Notes: generated by a model from the letters alone, not told the origin. Counted from the first letter of the stretch, positions 1-8,250 are shown. The stretch is 36,871 bases of DNA from Chthonomonas sp. UBA2387 (GCA_002343445.1 DDSP01000043.1:1-36871), one strand, 5' to 3'. Numbers and translations: made by a program.

Positions 1-13
1 GGCTGGGGAGGGG

Positions 14-19
14 TAGATT
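14..19 (+). promoter_or_regulatory. -10 element of a probable leaderless nadB promoter
   Basis: TAGATT is followed by seven bases and then the TTG start of nadB. This is the usual distance from a -10 hexamer to the transcription start, so the mRNA would begin at or next to the start codon. The -35 region lies outside the window. Confidence 0.55.
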
Positions 20-26
20 AGCGTCG

Positions 27-1526
27 TTGGAACACGAACGCTTCGACTTCGTCGTCGTCGGCAGCGGCATCGCGGGGCTGGCTTATGCGCTGGAGGCCTC
101 CAAGCACGGCACGGTGGCTGTTCTGACCAAGGCCGAGGTCACGGAATCCAACACGACGTACGCCCAGGGGGGCATCGCGGCGGCGATCGGCGAGGCCGAC
201 AACTGGAAGCTCCACGAAGAGGACACGTTGATCGCGGGGGCCGGGCTTTGCGACCCGCAGGCCGTTCGGTTCCTCGTGCAGTCGGCTCCAGCCGCCGTCG
301 AGTGGCTGGCTCGAATGGGTGCACGGTTCGATTTGGGCTCGGGCGAGTCGTACGCGTTGGGGCGCGAGGGTGGCCACAGCATGAGCCGCATCGTCCACCA
401 TCAGGACAAGACGGGCTGGGAGATCGAGCGAGCCGTCTCGACGACGGTGCGCCAGAACGCCAACATCCGCGTGTTCGAGCACACGTTCGCGACGCACCTT
501 GCGATGGCTGGCGGGCGTTGCGTAGGCGTGCAGGCGCAGGTGGACGTGGTGGGCCAACGGCTCTTTTTGGCGCGGGCCGTGATGCTGGCGACGGGCGGCT
601 GCGGCGTGATGTACCAGCACTCGACCAACCCTCGGGTGGCTACGGCCGACGGGATCGCGCTTGCCAGCGAGGTGGGGGCGCGCATCGAGGGGATGGAGTT
701 CATGCAGTTCCACCCGACCACGTTCTATCACCCGCAGGCTCGCGGGTTCCTAGTGACGGAGGCTGTTCGCGGAGCGGGCGGCACGCTCAGGAATCACCTG
801 GGCAGCCGTTTTATGGTGGACGTGGACGAGCGCTTGGAACTTGCGCCGCGCGACATCGTGGCCCGCGCCATCGACGCCGAGATGAAGCGGCTGGACACGT
901 GGTGCGTGTATCTCGATATCGCCCATCAACCCCGCGCCGAGATCGAGGCCAAGTTCCCGACCATCTTCAAACGGTTGCAGGAGCACGGGGTGCTGATGCA
1001 TCGCGACTGGATTCCCGTGGTTCCCGCGCAACACTACTCTTGTGGCGGGGTGGTCACGGATCTGAATGGGCAGACGACGGTTTCTGGCCTGTACGCGGCG
1101 GGCGAGGTGGCTCAGACGGGCGTGCACGGTGCGAACCGTTTGGCCAGCAACAGCTTGATCGAGGCGATCGTGTTCGGGCTCGCGGCGGCGCGCGCTTCGA
1201 AGGACGAGGTGTCGAACGGCCATGTGGAACCGCTTCCTGTGAAGTGCGTGCCCGAGAACGAGGCCATCCGCATTCGAAGGCAGTTGCAGAAGACGATGAC
1301 CGACCATGCAGGCATCGTGCGGACGACGGCGGGGTTGCGCGAGGCCGCCGAGAGTTTGGAGCACCTGCTTCGCGAGTACGACGCGTTGCCCGATGCGCCC
1401 TTTTCGGTTTACTGTTCGGAGACCCGGAACCTGCTCGTCGCGGCGGGCTATGTGGTTCGGGGCGCGTTGGCGCGCGACCGGAACGTGGGGCTGCACTACA
1501 ATGCCGATCTCGCGGCATATTCCTGA
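27..1526 (+). CDS. nadB: L-aspartate oxidase
   Basis: Flavoenzyme that oxidises L-aspartate to iminoaspartate, the first step of de novo NAD synthesis in the cytoplasm; NadA would use the product but is not in the window. The N-terminus has the FAD dinucleotide motif GSGIAGLAYAL, followed by the family blocks TYAQGGIAAA, GGHSMSRIVHHQDKTG, EFMQFHPTTF, TEAVRGAGG, APRDIVARAI and HYSCGGVVTD. GANRLASNSLIEAIVFG is the conserved substrate and flavin region near the C-terminal third. At 499 aa it has the usual length, with a helical C-terminal domain ending in the typical RNLLVAAGYVVRGAL block. The start is TTG, chosen because a -10-like TAGATT sits seven bases upstream and the conserved FAD motif follows at once. 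The reading frame is open to the window edge, so an upstream start cannot be fully excluded. Confidence 0.95.
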   Translation: MEHERFDFVVVGSGIAGLAYALEASKHGTVAVLTKAEVTESNTTYAQGGIAAAIGEADNWKLHEEDTLIAGAGLCDPQAVRFLVQSAPAAVEWLARMGARFDLGSGESYALGREGGHSMSRIVHHQDKTGWEIERAVSTTVRQNANIRVFEHTFATHLAMAGGRCVGVQAQVDVVGQRLFLARAVMLATGGCGVMYQHSTNPRVATADGIALASEVGARIEGMEFMQFHPTTFYHPQARGFLVTEAVRGAGGTLRNHLGSRFMVDVDERLELAPRDIVARAIDAEMKRLDTWCVYLDIAHQPRAEIEAKFPTIFKRLQEHGVLMHRDWIPVVPAQHYSCGGVVTDLNGQTTVSGLYAAGEVAQTGVHGANRLASNSLIEAIVFGLAAARASKDEVSNGHVEPLPVKCVPENEAIRIRRQLQKTMTDHAGIVRTTAGLREAAESLEHLLREYDALPDAPFSVYCSETRNLLVAAGYVVRGALARDRNVGLHYNADLAAYS

Positions 1527-1545
1527 CGTCGGTGTCCGAAAAGGG

Positions 1546-1574
1546 TTGCCATCGCATCCTTTTTGCGATAAGAT
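1546..1574 (+). promoter_or_regulatory. sigma-70 type promoter of the M28 peptidase gene
   Basis: TTGCCA, a 17-base spacer and TAAGAT form a near-consensus housekeeping promoter. The ATG at 1582 lies seven bases after the -10, so the transcript is predicted to be leaderless. This is the best-formed promoter of the leaderless set because it also has a recognisable -35. Confidence 0.75.
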
Positions 1575-1581
1575 GGGACTT

Positions 1582-3147
1582 ATGGCACGGAGTCTCCACC
1601 ATCGCATCCTCGCCTTCGGCCTCTTGGCGGCCGTTTGCGTGCCTGTCCACGCACAAGGCGACCCCGAGATGATCGACAAGATCATCCACGAAGGCAAGCA
1701 CCGCAATCAGGTGATGAACCATCTGACGCACCTGACCAAGAAAATCGGCCCGCGACTTTCGGGCTCCCCGAAACTGGACAAGGCCATCGAATGGTCCATT
1801 TCCAAGTTCAAGAGCTGGGGCCTTGAGAACGTCCACGCCGACTACTGGGGCGACGTTCCGATGGGCTTCGACCGAGGCCCGAACCAGTCGGTGCGGATGA
1901 CCGCTCCGTTCGCCTACGACTTCCAGTTCACGACGCCTGCTTGGTGGCCTGGAACGAAGGGCAAGGTCTCCGGCAAGACCGTGCTTGAGCCGGAATCGCT
2001 GGCCGAACTCGAAAAGATCGAAAAGGATCTGGAGGGTGCGTGGATCGTGATGCGCCGTCCCGTGGGCATGCGCGGCGGCGCGGCGGCCAACAACCCCGAA
2101 GCGCGCCAACTCGAAGAGCGCATCGCCAAGATCGACATCGCCGGCCGCATTTATGGCACCACGTCCGAACTCGTGCACACGAGCGGTCGCTGGAACCCGG
2201 ACCCCAACATCGGGAACATGGACGTGGTCATCTACGTCCGCAAGTCCGACATGGACATGCTTCGCTGGAACATGGACAAGGGCCGCGAAGTGAAGGTCGA
2301 AGCCCACATCGACAACAAGCTCATTCCGGGACCGATCAAGTCGCACAACGTCATCGCGGACATCAAGGGCACCGAGTTTCCCGACGAGTACGTTATCGTC
2401 AGCGGTCACCTCGACTCTTGGAACGGCCCCGGTTCGGAAGGCGCCGTGGACAACGGAACGGGCACCAGCGTGACCATGGAAGCCGCCCGGATCCTCGCGG
2501 CCAGCGGCGCGAAGCCCAAGCGCACGATACGGTTCATTCTGTGGACGGGTGAGGAGCAGGGTCTGCACGGCTCCCGGCGCTACGTCGAGATGTACAAGGA
2601 TCAACTGGACAAGATCTCGGCGGTCTTTGTGGACGATGGCGGCACCAACTACCAGGGCGGCCTTCCCTGCGTCGAGCAGATGAGGCCCATGTTGGAAGCG
2701 GCGATGGCCCCGATGAAGGCTGCTTTCCCCGACATGCCGCAGAAGATCGACGTCGCGCCTTCGATGCCCCGTGGCGGCGGCAGCGACCACGCGAGCTTCA
2801 ACGCCGTCGGAGTGCCGGGCTTCTTCTGGTACGAAACAGGTCGAGCCAACTATCGGCACGCGTGGCACACGCAGAACGACAAGTTGGACCAAGCGATTCC
2901 TGAGTATCTGGTCCAGTCCAGCACCAACTCTGCGGTCGTTGCGTACAACATCGCCAATGCCGACACGCTGCTGCCCCGAATGACGGCCGAACAGGCGGCC
3001 ATCGTGTGGCACGCGCCGACCATCGGCATGAAGATCGACCACGACCACGATGTGGACGCGGATCACGACCACGACATGCATCCCCCGTTCGTTCGCAGAC
3101 CGGCGGGCTTCGTGTCGAAGTACGCGCGATTGGCCAAGGGCCGCTAA
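1582..3147 (+). CDS. Secreted M28-family zinc peptidase
   Basis: Predicted exported metallopeptidase of family M28 (aminopeptidase or carboxypeptidase like), 521 aa. Residues 1-25 form a signal peptide ending VHAQ. A region resembling a PA-type insert (about residues 110-260) precedes the catalytic domain. Zinc and catalytic residues are visible: HLDSW at about 276, VDNGTGT with the bridging aspartate, EEQGLHGS with the catalytic Glu pair at about 324, FVDDGG at about 351 and HTQND at about 429. The C-terminal tail is rich in alternating His and Asp (DHDHDVDADHDHDMH), probably metal binding. The start at 1582 is preferred to the in-frame ATG at 1573, because 1573 overlaps the -10 element and 1582 coincides with the expected transcription start. 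A strong terminator follows, so the gene is probably a single transcription unit. The substrate is unknown. Confidence 0.9.
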   Translation: MARSLHHRILAFGLLAAVCVPVHAQGDPEMIDKIIHEGKHRNQVMNHLTHLTKKIGPRLSGSPKLDKAIEWSISKFKSWGLENVHADYWGDVPMGFDRGPNQSVRMTAPFAYDFQFTTPAWWPGTKGKVSGKTVLEPESLAELEKIEKDLEGAWIVMRRPVGMRGGAAANNPEARQLEERIAKIDIAGRIYGTTSELVHTSGRWNPDPNIGNMDVVIYVRKSDMDMLRWNMDKGREVKVEAHIDNKLIPGPIKSHNVIADIKGTEFPDEYVIVSGHLDSWNGPGSEGAVDNGTGTSVTMEAARILAASGAKPKRTIRFILWTGEEQGLHGSRRYVEMYKDQLDKISAVFVDDGGTNYQGGLPCVEQMRPMLEAAMAPMKAAFPDMPQKIDVAPSMPRGGGSDHASFNAVGVPGFFWYETGRANYRHAWHTQNDKLDQAIPEYLVQSSTNSAVVAYNIANADTLLPRMTAEQAAIVWHAPTIGMKIDHDHDVDADHDHDMHPPFVRRPAGFVSKYARLAKGR

Positions 3148-3165
3148 GGCAACTCCTCGCGAAGT

Positions 3166-3206
3166 CGAGCCGCCCTCTGTTCCAGAGGGCGGCTCGTTCA
3201 CTTTTG
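3166..3206 (+). terminator. Intrinsic terminator after the M28 peptidase gene
   Basis: A perfect 14-bp GC-rich inverted repeat (arms 3166-3179 and 3183-3196) closes a three-base loop TTC and is followed by a short T-rich tract ending in CTTTT. It begins 18 bases after the peptidase stop codon and separates this gene from the osmC operon. Confidence 0.85.
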
Positions 3207-3265
3207 GGTTGCTCGGCACGGGATGCCTTCACGCCGGATTGGCGAAGGCGTCAAACTATGGGACG

Positions 3266-3721
3266 ATGGCTCACATTCACGAGTATCCGGTGACGATTCG
3301 ATGGCAGGGCGGGCGCGACGGCAGCGGCAGCGGTCGCGCGGACCGCAGCGGCGTCGAGGTTCCTTTGGCGGTCCCGCCGGAGTTCCAGGGCGCGGGCGAA
3401 GGCACCAACCCGGAGGAACTGCTTTCCGAAGCGATTGCTGCGTGCTACACGATCACGTACGGCATCATCGCGGCGAACCGCAAGCTGCCGATCGAGGCGC
3501 TGGTGACCCAGGCGGTCGGCAAGGTCGAGCAAAACGGCGCGTCGTTCGTCTACACGGAGATCGTGGTCAGCCCCCAGGTGACGCTTGGCGGGGAGGCGAC
3601 CGACGACCAAGTGAAGGTTGCCGAGGACATCGCCCACAAGGCCGACATGTACTGCATCGTGACCAACGCGGTCCGTGATAAGGTGAAGGTCCGTATCGAG
3701 CCCACAATTCGGCGCGGATGA
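3266..3721 (+). CDS. OsmC/Ohr family protein
   Basis: Thiol-dependent peroxidase-type protein of the OsmC/Ohr superfamily, 151 aa, predicted cytoplasmic; members reduce organic or fatty-acid hydroperoxides. Both conserved redox cysteines can be seen: one in the central helix block LLSEAIAACYTITYG and the other in AHKADMYCIVTNAV. The NPEELLSEA block before the first cysteine is the family signature. The spacing looks closer to the OsmC subgroup than to Ohr, but I would not assign a subgroup from reading alone. The start is the ATG before AHIHEYPVTI, which matches the usual start of the fold; a weak -10-like AACTAT lies six bases upstream. The gene is followed after 30 bases by tpiA and a thioesterase gene on the same strand, which looks like one operon. 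Confidence 0.88.
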   Translation: MAHIHEYPVTIRWQGGRDGSGSGRADRSGVEVPLAVPPEFQGAGEGTNPEELLSEAIAACYTITYGIIAANRKLPIEALVTQAVGKVEQNGASFVYTEIVVSPQVTLGGEATDDQVKVAEDIAHKADMYCIVTNAVRDKVKVRIEPTIRRG

Positions 3722-3751
3722 TGCCAAACTGAAGACGAGGTGACAGCCCCC

Positions 3752-4543
3752 ATGCGAACGCGATTGGTCGTCGGAAACTGGAAGATGAACAACACCGTGA
3801 CGGAATCCGTCGCGGCGGTTGAGACCTTTGTTCAGCATGTGGATGCGAAGTCCAGCGTGGATGTGGTCATCTGTCCGCCCTACCTTGCCATCCCGAGGCT
3901 TCGCGACCTGTTGCGCAACACGCACATCAAGGTCGGGGCGCAGGATGTGTTTTGGGCCGAGAGCGGCGCCTTTACGGGCAAGGTCTCGGCCAAGATGCTC
4001 GACGAGTTCTGCGTGAGCCACGTCATCGTGGGCCACTCGGAGACGCGGGGCCGGTTCGGCAAGCTGGAGACCCCCGAGAACACGCTGGGCTACTTCGCCG
4101 AATCGGGCGCGACGATCAACCTGAAGATCAGCGCCCTTCTGTACCGAGCCATGTCGCCGATCCTCTGCGTGGGAGAAACGGCTTCCGAGCGCGAAGCGGG
4201 CCAAACCGAGGCCGTGATCCGGACGCAGCTCGAGGAGGCGTTGACGGGTTTGGATGCCGCCGAACTCTACGGCACGGTGCTTGCCTACGAGCCCGTGTGG
4301 GCGATCGGCACGGGCAACACGTGCGATTCCGCCGAAGCGCAACGCGTGTGCAAGTTCATCCGAGGCGTCGTCGGCGAGTTGTTCGACGAGCATGTGGCTT
4401 CGGAACTCCGCATTCTCTATGGCGGCAGCGTCAAGTCCAGCAATTCGCGGGAGTTGTTCTCGCAACCGGACATCGACGGTGGCCTCGTGGGCGGTGCGAG
4501 CCTCGATCCCACCGAGTTCTCGCTGATCGTCATGAGCGCATGA
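3752..4543 (+). CDS. tpiA: Triosephosphate isomerase
   Basis: Interconverts dihydroxyacetone phosphate and glyceraldehyde 3-phosphate in glycolysis and gluconeogenesis; cytoplasmic, 263 aa. Catalytic landmarks are visible: the N-terminal NWKMN with the active-site Lys, VGHSETR with the electrophilic His, AYEPVWAIGTG with the catalytic Glu followed by the mobile loop, and the phosphate-binding YGGSVKSSN and GGLVGGASL. Between the catalytic His and ILCVGE there is a longer segment than in the classical enzyme, with the start GHSETRGRFG rather than GHSERR; I recall this form from some other deep-branching bacteria. The ATG at 3752 is preferred to the GTG at 3740, because a Shine-Dalgarno GAGGTGA ends eight bases before it and overlaps the GTG. 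Its stop overlaps the next start as ATGA, indicating translational coupling. Confidence 0.96.
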   Translation: MRTRLVVGNWKMNNTVTESVAAVETFVQHVDAKSSVDVVICPPYLAIPRLRDLLRNTHIKVGAQDVFWAESGAFTGKVSAKMLDEFCVSHVIVGHSETRGRFGKLETPENTLGYFAESGATINLKISALLYRAMSPILCVGETASEREAGQTEAVIRTQLEEALTGLDAAELYGTVLAYEPVWAIGTGNTCDSAEAQRVCKFIRGVVGELFDEHVASELRILYGGSVKSSNSRELFSQPDIDGGLVGGASLDPTEFSLIVMSA

Positions 4544-5082
4544 ACCCCAAGAACGTCGCCAGCACGCGATTCGAGACGTCGCGGATCATGACGCCGGACG
4601 ACGCGAACTTTCTTGGCAAGGTGTTCGGTGGCTCGATTCTGTCGCTCATCGACTTGGCCGCCTACGGGACGGCTTCGCGGTTCGCGGGCAACATCTGCGT
4701 CACGGCCAGTTTCGACCGTGTGGACTTCCACGAGCCGATCGAGGTCGGGGAACTTGTCACGATGATCGGTCATGTTTCGTTCGTGGGGCGGACCAGCGTC
4801 GAGACGACCATCGAGGTGCACGCCGAAAACATTCTGAGCGGGACGAAGCGGCACACGAACACGGCCCGGGTCACCATGGTCGCGATCAAGGATGGTCGCC
4901 CGGTTCCCGTTCCTCGGCTGGTCTGCGAAACCCGCGAAGAGAAGATCCGGTTCTTGGAAGGGCGTATACGGCGTCGCCTACGCGAGGTGCATCAGGCCGA
5001 AAGAGAGCGCAGGTTTGCCAACCTTCGGGACGCGAGCGACGAAGAGTTGGATAGGCTGATGTCCTCCGACGATCTTGGGTGA
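4540..5082 (+). CDS. Hotdog-fold acyl-CoA thioesterase (YciA/BACH type)
   Basis: Probable cytoplasmic acyl-CoA hydrolase, 180 aa. The N-terminal 125 residues carry the acyl-CoA thioesterase hotdog pattern: MTPDDANFLGKVFGGSILSL with the conserved Asn and Gly-Gly before the long helix, followed by VTASFDRVDFHEPIEVGEL and a strand ending in FVGRTSVETTIEV. The last 45 residues are a charged helical tail (many Arg and Glu) not needed for the hotdog core. The start ATG overlaps the tpiA stop by four bases (ATGA), so translation is coupled to tpiA. The substrate chain length cannot be told from sequence; members of this family range from short to long acyl-CoA. Confidence 0.88.
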   Translation: MNPKNVASTRFETSRIMTPDDANFLGKVFGGSILSLIDLAAYGTASRFAGNICVTASFDRVDFHEPIEVGELVTMIGHVSFVGRTSVETTIEVHAENILSGTKRHTNTARVTMVAIKDGRPVPVPRLVCETREEKIRFLEGRIRRRLREVHQAERERRFANLRDASDEELDRLMSSDDLG

Positions 5083-5136
5083 GATTGGTGTGCCGATCGG
5101 CCCCGAGTCTGATAGGATGGTAGCCAAGGAACTGCA

Positions 5137-5688
5137 ATGAAGGTTCGCTCGGTCGTGCTTTATGGGATCGTGATCCTCGGATGCCTCGGTGCGTTCAACC
5201 ACTTCTCACGGAAGCTGAACCCCTATCGGTTCGCGGACAACCAGAACTACGAGATCCTGTGGAGCGAGCACGTGGGCTGGAAGAAGCTGTCTCCCGGCCC
5301 GCAGCAGTTGTTCATGTACTCCGACCGTGGGACCGACATTCGCCTTATCGGGAGCGTCAGCCGGATCATGGACGAGGTGAATCCGACGCCCGAACTGGAC
5401 ACCGACGGGCTGGCCGACCTTTACATCGGGACGACCCGGGAGAACATGAAAGGCTGGTCGGCGGAGAGACACCCCGACTTTGCCGGTCAGGAGCGGTTCT
5501 CCATGATCTTGCGCGAGGGGCCCGACCGGACGACCTGGACGGCTTTCGTGGCCAAGGGCAACACCACGCTCATCGTGAGCATGGGTGCGAACGGGGCGAA
5601 GCGCTCCGATCTTGAAGCGTTGATGCCGAGGTTCCGGGCGTTCTTGGCCGACGTGGAATTCCGTCCAAAGACGTACGCGATGTATTGA
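5137..5688 (+). CDS. Membrane-anchored protein of unknown function
   Basis: 183 aa with one N-terminal hydrophobic segment (about residues 5-20, VVLYGIVILGCLGAF) and a soluble remainder, so probably a single-pass or exported protein. I do not recognise a family. The body has the look of a small alpha/beta domain with a late hydrophobic strand (NTTLIVSMGANG), and it ends in a helix plus AFLADVEFRPK. The start ATG has a plausible ribosome binding site AAGGA eight bases upstream, unlike many genes in this window. A TAGGAT hexamer lies further upstream at 5113-5118 and may be a -10 for a short leader. The gene is 54 bases after the thioesterase gene and could be the last member of the osmC operon. 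It converges on the minus-strand gene ending at 5791. Confidence 0.75.
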   Translation: MKVRSVVLYGIVILGCLGAFNHFSRKLNPYRFADNQNYEILWSEHVGWKKLSPGPQQLFMYSDRGTDIRLIGSVSRIMDEVNPTPELDTDGLADLYIGTTRENMKGWSAERHPDFAGQERFSMILREGPDRTTWTAFVAKGNTTLIVSMGANGAKRSDLEALMPRFRAFLADVEFRPKTYAMY

Positions 5689-5710
5689 TCATAGTGCCCC
5701 CACGTCTGTG

Positions 5711-5735
5711 GACCCGACGGAGCGGGTCCCTCCAA
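5711..5735 (+). repeat. Dispersed stem-loop repeat, copy A
   Basis: Stem GACCCG pairs with CGGGTC around loop ACGGAG, followed by the tail CCTCCAA. Other copies occur at 21239-21263 (+), 35089-35113 (-) and 35204-35228 (+), with a degenerate copy at 21278-21301 (-). The loop and tail are the same in all four good copies, while the stems differ by paired changes. It lies between two convergent genes. Confidence 0.8.
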
Positions 5736-5739
5736 TGCG

Positions 5740-5765
5740 GCCGGGCCGCCCGTAGGCGACCCGGC
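5740..5765. terminator. Hairpin between convergent genes
   Basis: GCCGGG (5740-5745) pairs with CCCGGC (5760-5765), with an inner GCC/GGC pairing around CGTA. It lies between the end of the plus-strand gene at 5688 and the end of the minus-strand gene at 5791. No clear T-tract follows on either strand, so a terminator role is inferred from position. Confidence 0.45.
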
Positions 5766-5790
5766 TCATCCTCCCTCGCAGCGCGTGCGG

Positions 5791-7101
5791 TTAGTCGACG
5801 ATCTCCTCGATCCAACTCATTCCGAGTCCACCGGTGCCGCTGTTCTGCGCCCATGTGGCCGGGTCGGAGTCGATGATCGTGTACGTCCCAGGAGGTAGCA
5901 GGAGACCACCCAGAGCCGCGAACCAATAGACGGACGGAGCACCGCCTTGACCGGGTAGGCCAACCGTGGCCCATGGGCCGAGGGTAAAGCCGTCCGTGCG
6001 TTGCAGAGCGATCGTGCCGGGAAGCACGCCGTTGCTGTAGTTCCAGTGGTACGTGTAGATGGAGTACAGCTTCTTCGGCTCGGTCGTGGTGAACGATGGG
6101 CTCGTCCCCCCGTTGTCCACCCAACCCGCGTTTCCGTTGGACCATAGGGTCCTCACCCTCGCAACGGGGACGACTTTGACCACGACTCGGGCGGTGACGT
6201 TCGGTGTGATCCCCGTGAATCGGACCTCGACGTCATCGTAGGAGTTCTCCATGGCAGCGGCGTCTGCTGTGTACAAGCCGCTCTCGGTGATCGTGCCATG
6301 CCACGGTCCTGCACCAGCCAAGCTCCACGCCTGCGTTTGGTCGCTGTGTCCGGTCAGCGTTGCCCGCAGTTGGACGCGGCCACCGGGCACCACCACTGGA
6401 TCGGGGACCTCGAACACCACCGGCGGAGCAGGAGCGTTGACCGTGACGTCGGCTTCGCCCGTGACGTTGTCGGTCGTCACCGTGACACGGGCGGTGCCCG
6501 CGGCGACGCCGATCATCTCGTATCCTTCGAGCCTCAGCACCCCTGTGTTGGAGCTGGTGAAGAAGCACGATCCCGGGCTGATGGCGACCATGGCCCCGGT
6601 GGAGTCGCGAGCCTCGTAGACCAGGTTCTTTCGCTCGGCAACGCCCAGATTCTGTCCGGGGGGAACCACCATTTGGGTGATCAGGGCGTTCGTGGCGATC
6701 GTCCCGATGCCCGTTCCATCCGACTTGACGTTCACCATGGCGCCGGCAAATCCGACGACCGCGCCCGTGTAGTCTTCGTTGGCGTAGAACGTGAAGTTGG
6801 CGATGTACTGTCCGGGTGGCACGACCATCGTGCTCTTGAACGTTTGAATGTGGGCCTCGAGGCGGTCGCGGTTGCGTTGGCCTCTCACCGTGTAGCTTGG
6901 AGGGGTGCCCTGATGCTCTTGGAACAGAGTGAGTTCGAAGGAAAGGGCGGAACTGGGCGCGTCCACCGCTCGGGCGCTTCGCGCGGCCCATGCGATCTGG
7001 AACTGCAACAGGGAAGAAGTGGTACCGGAACCGCTGCCTCCGCACCCGAGGAACCCGAGTGCGAGCACCAATCCGGCGAGTCCGATGGCGATCCGTTTCA
7101 C
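5791..7101 (-). CDS. Exported Ig-like repeat lipoprotein
   Basis: 436-aa secreted protein that I can only describe by architecture. An N-terminal hydrophobic segment (KRIAIGLAGLVLALGFLGC) ends in a Cys followed by GGSGSG, a relaxed lipobox, so it is probably lipid anchored. Residues of about 100-230 form bacterial Ig-like (BIG_2 style) strands, such as VAAGTARVTVTTDNVTGEAD, and a second similar unit follows in the PDPVVVPGGRVQLRATLTG region. VPPGQ recurs twice and LPPGTYTIIDSDPATW occurs near the C-terminus; this last segment is a recurrent end module in environmental bacteria, usually of unknown role. The start is GTG at 7101, with a strong Shine-Dalgarno GAGGAGGAA a few bases upstream; this beats the longer frame from 7134, whose extra residues are not signal-like. 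Confidence 0.8.
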   Translation of the reverse strand: MKRIAIGLAGLVLALGFLGCGGSGSGTTSSLLQFQIAWAARSARAVDAPSSALSFELTLFQEHQGTPPSYTVRGQRNRDRLEAHIQTFKSTMVVPPGQYIANFTFYANEDYTGAVVGFAGAMVNVKSDGTGIGTIATNALITQMVVPPGQNLGVAERKNLVYEARDSTGAMVAISPGSCFFTSSNTGVLRLEGYEMIGVAAGTARVTVTTDNVTGEADVTVNAPAPPVVFEVPDPVVVPGGRVQLRATLTGHSDQTQAWSLAGAGPWHGTITESGLYTADAAAMENSYDDVEVRFTGITPNVTARVVVKVVPVARVRTLWSNGNAGWVDNGGTSPSFTTTEPKKLYSIYTYHWNYSNGVLPGTIALQRTDGFTLGPWATVGLPGQGGAPSVYWFAALGGLLLPPGTYTIIDSDPATWAQNSGTGGLGMSWIEEIVD

Positions 7102-7345
7102 GATGTTCCTCCTCGCACCTGCGGGGCCGGCCACGATCGGATCGTTTGGTTGATTCTGGTCTTGGCCCTCCTGCAGGGGCGACTGTCTAGGGTCTACCCC
7201 GGCCCCGTTGGATTACCGATGCTGCAGGACTTTTGTCCGGCGGACGGGCGTTCTTTGTCAAGATTGGCACTTAGCGAAGGCGAGAAAGAGCGTTGGGCGA
7301 GGCGCGCATGCGAGCCCCGCCCAAGTCGACGGTTGCGGAAGGGTG
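7102..7345. other. Intergenic stretch with no clear element
   Basis: 244 bases between two minus-strand genes. A minus-strand TTGACA (7256-7261) is present, but no convincing -10 follows at the right distance. I see no hairpin with a T-tract and no ORF with coding character. Confidence 0.5.
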
Positions 7346-8176
7346 CTAGTTCGCTCCGGCTGGCAGGGCGTTCTTCGCGTCCTCGAGGTTGCCTCCTTGG
7401 TTGTGGCATCCGGCCAAGCAGTCCTCGTACCAGAACTGGGCGGCGGCGAAGCCGATCGCGGCCACCGCCGCGCAGCCCACGACGCACCAGAAGCCGCACC
7501 CGAAGGCACAGGCCGCAGCGGCGGCCGAGATGGCGACCATCATTGCCGTGAGGCCGGCTCGGCACAGGTTGCGGCAAGCATCGCGACCGACCCAGAGCGA
7601 GGCGAGGAAGTTGGCGAAGAGCACGGCACGGATCGGGCTGAGGCGCGTGTGCTCGGTTACGACGGGGGCCGTCGCCAGCGGAGTGTCGCCCGGGCTGGTC
7701 ATCAGGACGAGCATCCGATTGAGGTCGGAGCCTTCTGGGTTGGCGTAGGCGCCCGGCAGGGCGGCGTTGAGGGCGGCGACGACCTGAGCGACCGTCATGT
7801 GCAGGTTGCCGTCTCCCCATTCAGGCTGAGCGGCGACCGACGCGTACAGGCTGCCGATGGTGACGTAACCCGATGGGTCCATTCCGAGTTCGGCTTGGAT
7901 GGCGACGTCTCTCGCTGCGGGCGGCAACTGTCGCTCGATGGGAAAGAACGGGCTGAACGCCACGTCGATCGGGGTGACGGCCTCGACGCTGGAGAACGCC
8001 GACCGCATTTGGTTTTCGTTGGTCGCGCTGGCGATCTGGTTCATGACGGCGACGAGCGTCGGGCGGACATTGTCCCCCCCGTCTTCTCCACCGCAACCGA
8101 CTGCCAGCAACGTGATCTGTGCGCTGAGGGTGGCCAGAGCCAGACACGATCCGTAGAACATGAGGTTTTTCTTCAT
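7346..8176 (-). CDS. Exported protein with a CxxxC-patterned hydrophobic C-terminus
   Basis: 276 aa, function not recognised. The N-terminus has a signal-like stretch ending LLAVGCGGEDGG, so it may be a lipoprotein processed at Cys28. Residues 35-195 form a soluble domain without a known motif. The C-terminal 76 residues are unusual: cysteines at 201, 205, 223, 227, 231, 235, 253 and 257 form a strict series of CxxxC spacings within Ala/Gly-rich hydrophobic helices. A total length near 280 aa with a cysteine-rich hydrophobic C-terminal part of about 76 aa recalls the layout of the halocin C8 precursor, but this is an analogy from memory, not a demonstrated homology. The start ATG at 8176 precedes KKNLMFYG; there is no strong ribosome binding site, and a possible promoter lies 47 bases upstream. 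Confidence 0.7.
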   Translation of the reverse strand: MKKNLMFYGSCLALATLSAQITLLAVGCGGEDGGDNVRPTLVAVMNQIASATNENQMRSAFSSVEAVTPIDVAFSPFFPIERQLPPAARDVAIQAELGMDPSGYVTIGSLYASVAAQPEWGDGNLHMTVAQVVAALNAALPGAYANPEGSDLNRMLVLMTSPGDTPLATAPVVTEHTRLSPIRAVLFANFLASLWVGRDACRNLCRAGLTAMMVAISAAAAACAFGCGFWCVVGCAAVAAIGFAAAQFWYEDCLAGCHNQGGNLEDAKNALPAGAN

Positions 8177-8222
8177 TGATGGACACTCGCTCTTGGAGCC
8201 GCGACCTGCGCGTTCCTTTCCC

Positions 8223-8250
8223 AGTGTAAGGGATGTTGGCGGGTCGTGAA
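8223..8250 (-). promoter_or_regulatory. Possible promoter of the CxxxC protein gene
   Basis: On the minus strand, TTCACG, a 16-base spacer and TACACT lie about 50 bases before the ATG at 8176. The match is fair rather than strong. Confidence 0.4.

Noticed and set aside
1573..1581. ATG at 1573 as the M28 peptidase start
   Set aside because: It overlaps the -10 hexamer of the only good promoter, upstream of the expected transcription start.
7256..7261. TTGACA on the minus strand as the promoter of the Ig-like lipoprotein gene
   Set aside because: No acceptable -10 is found 16-18 bases downstream.
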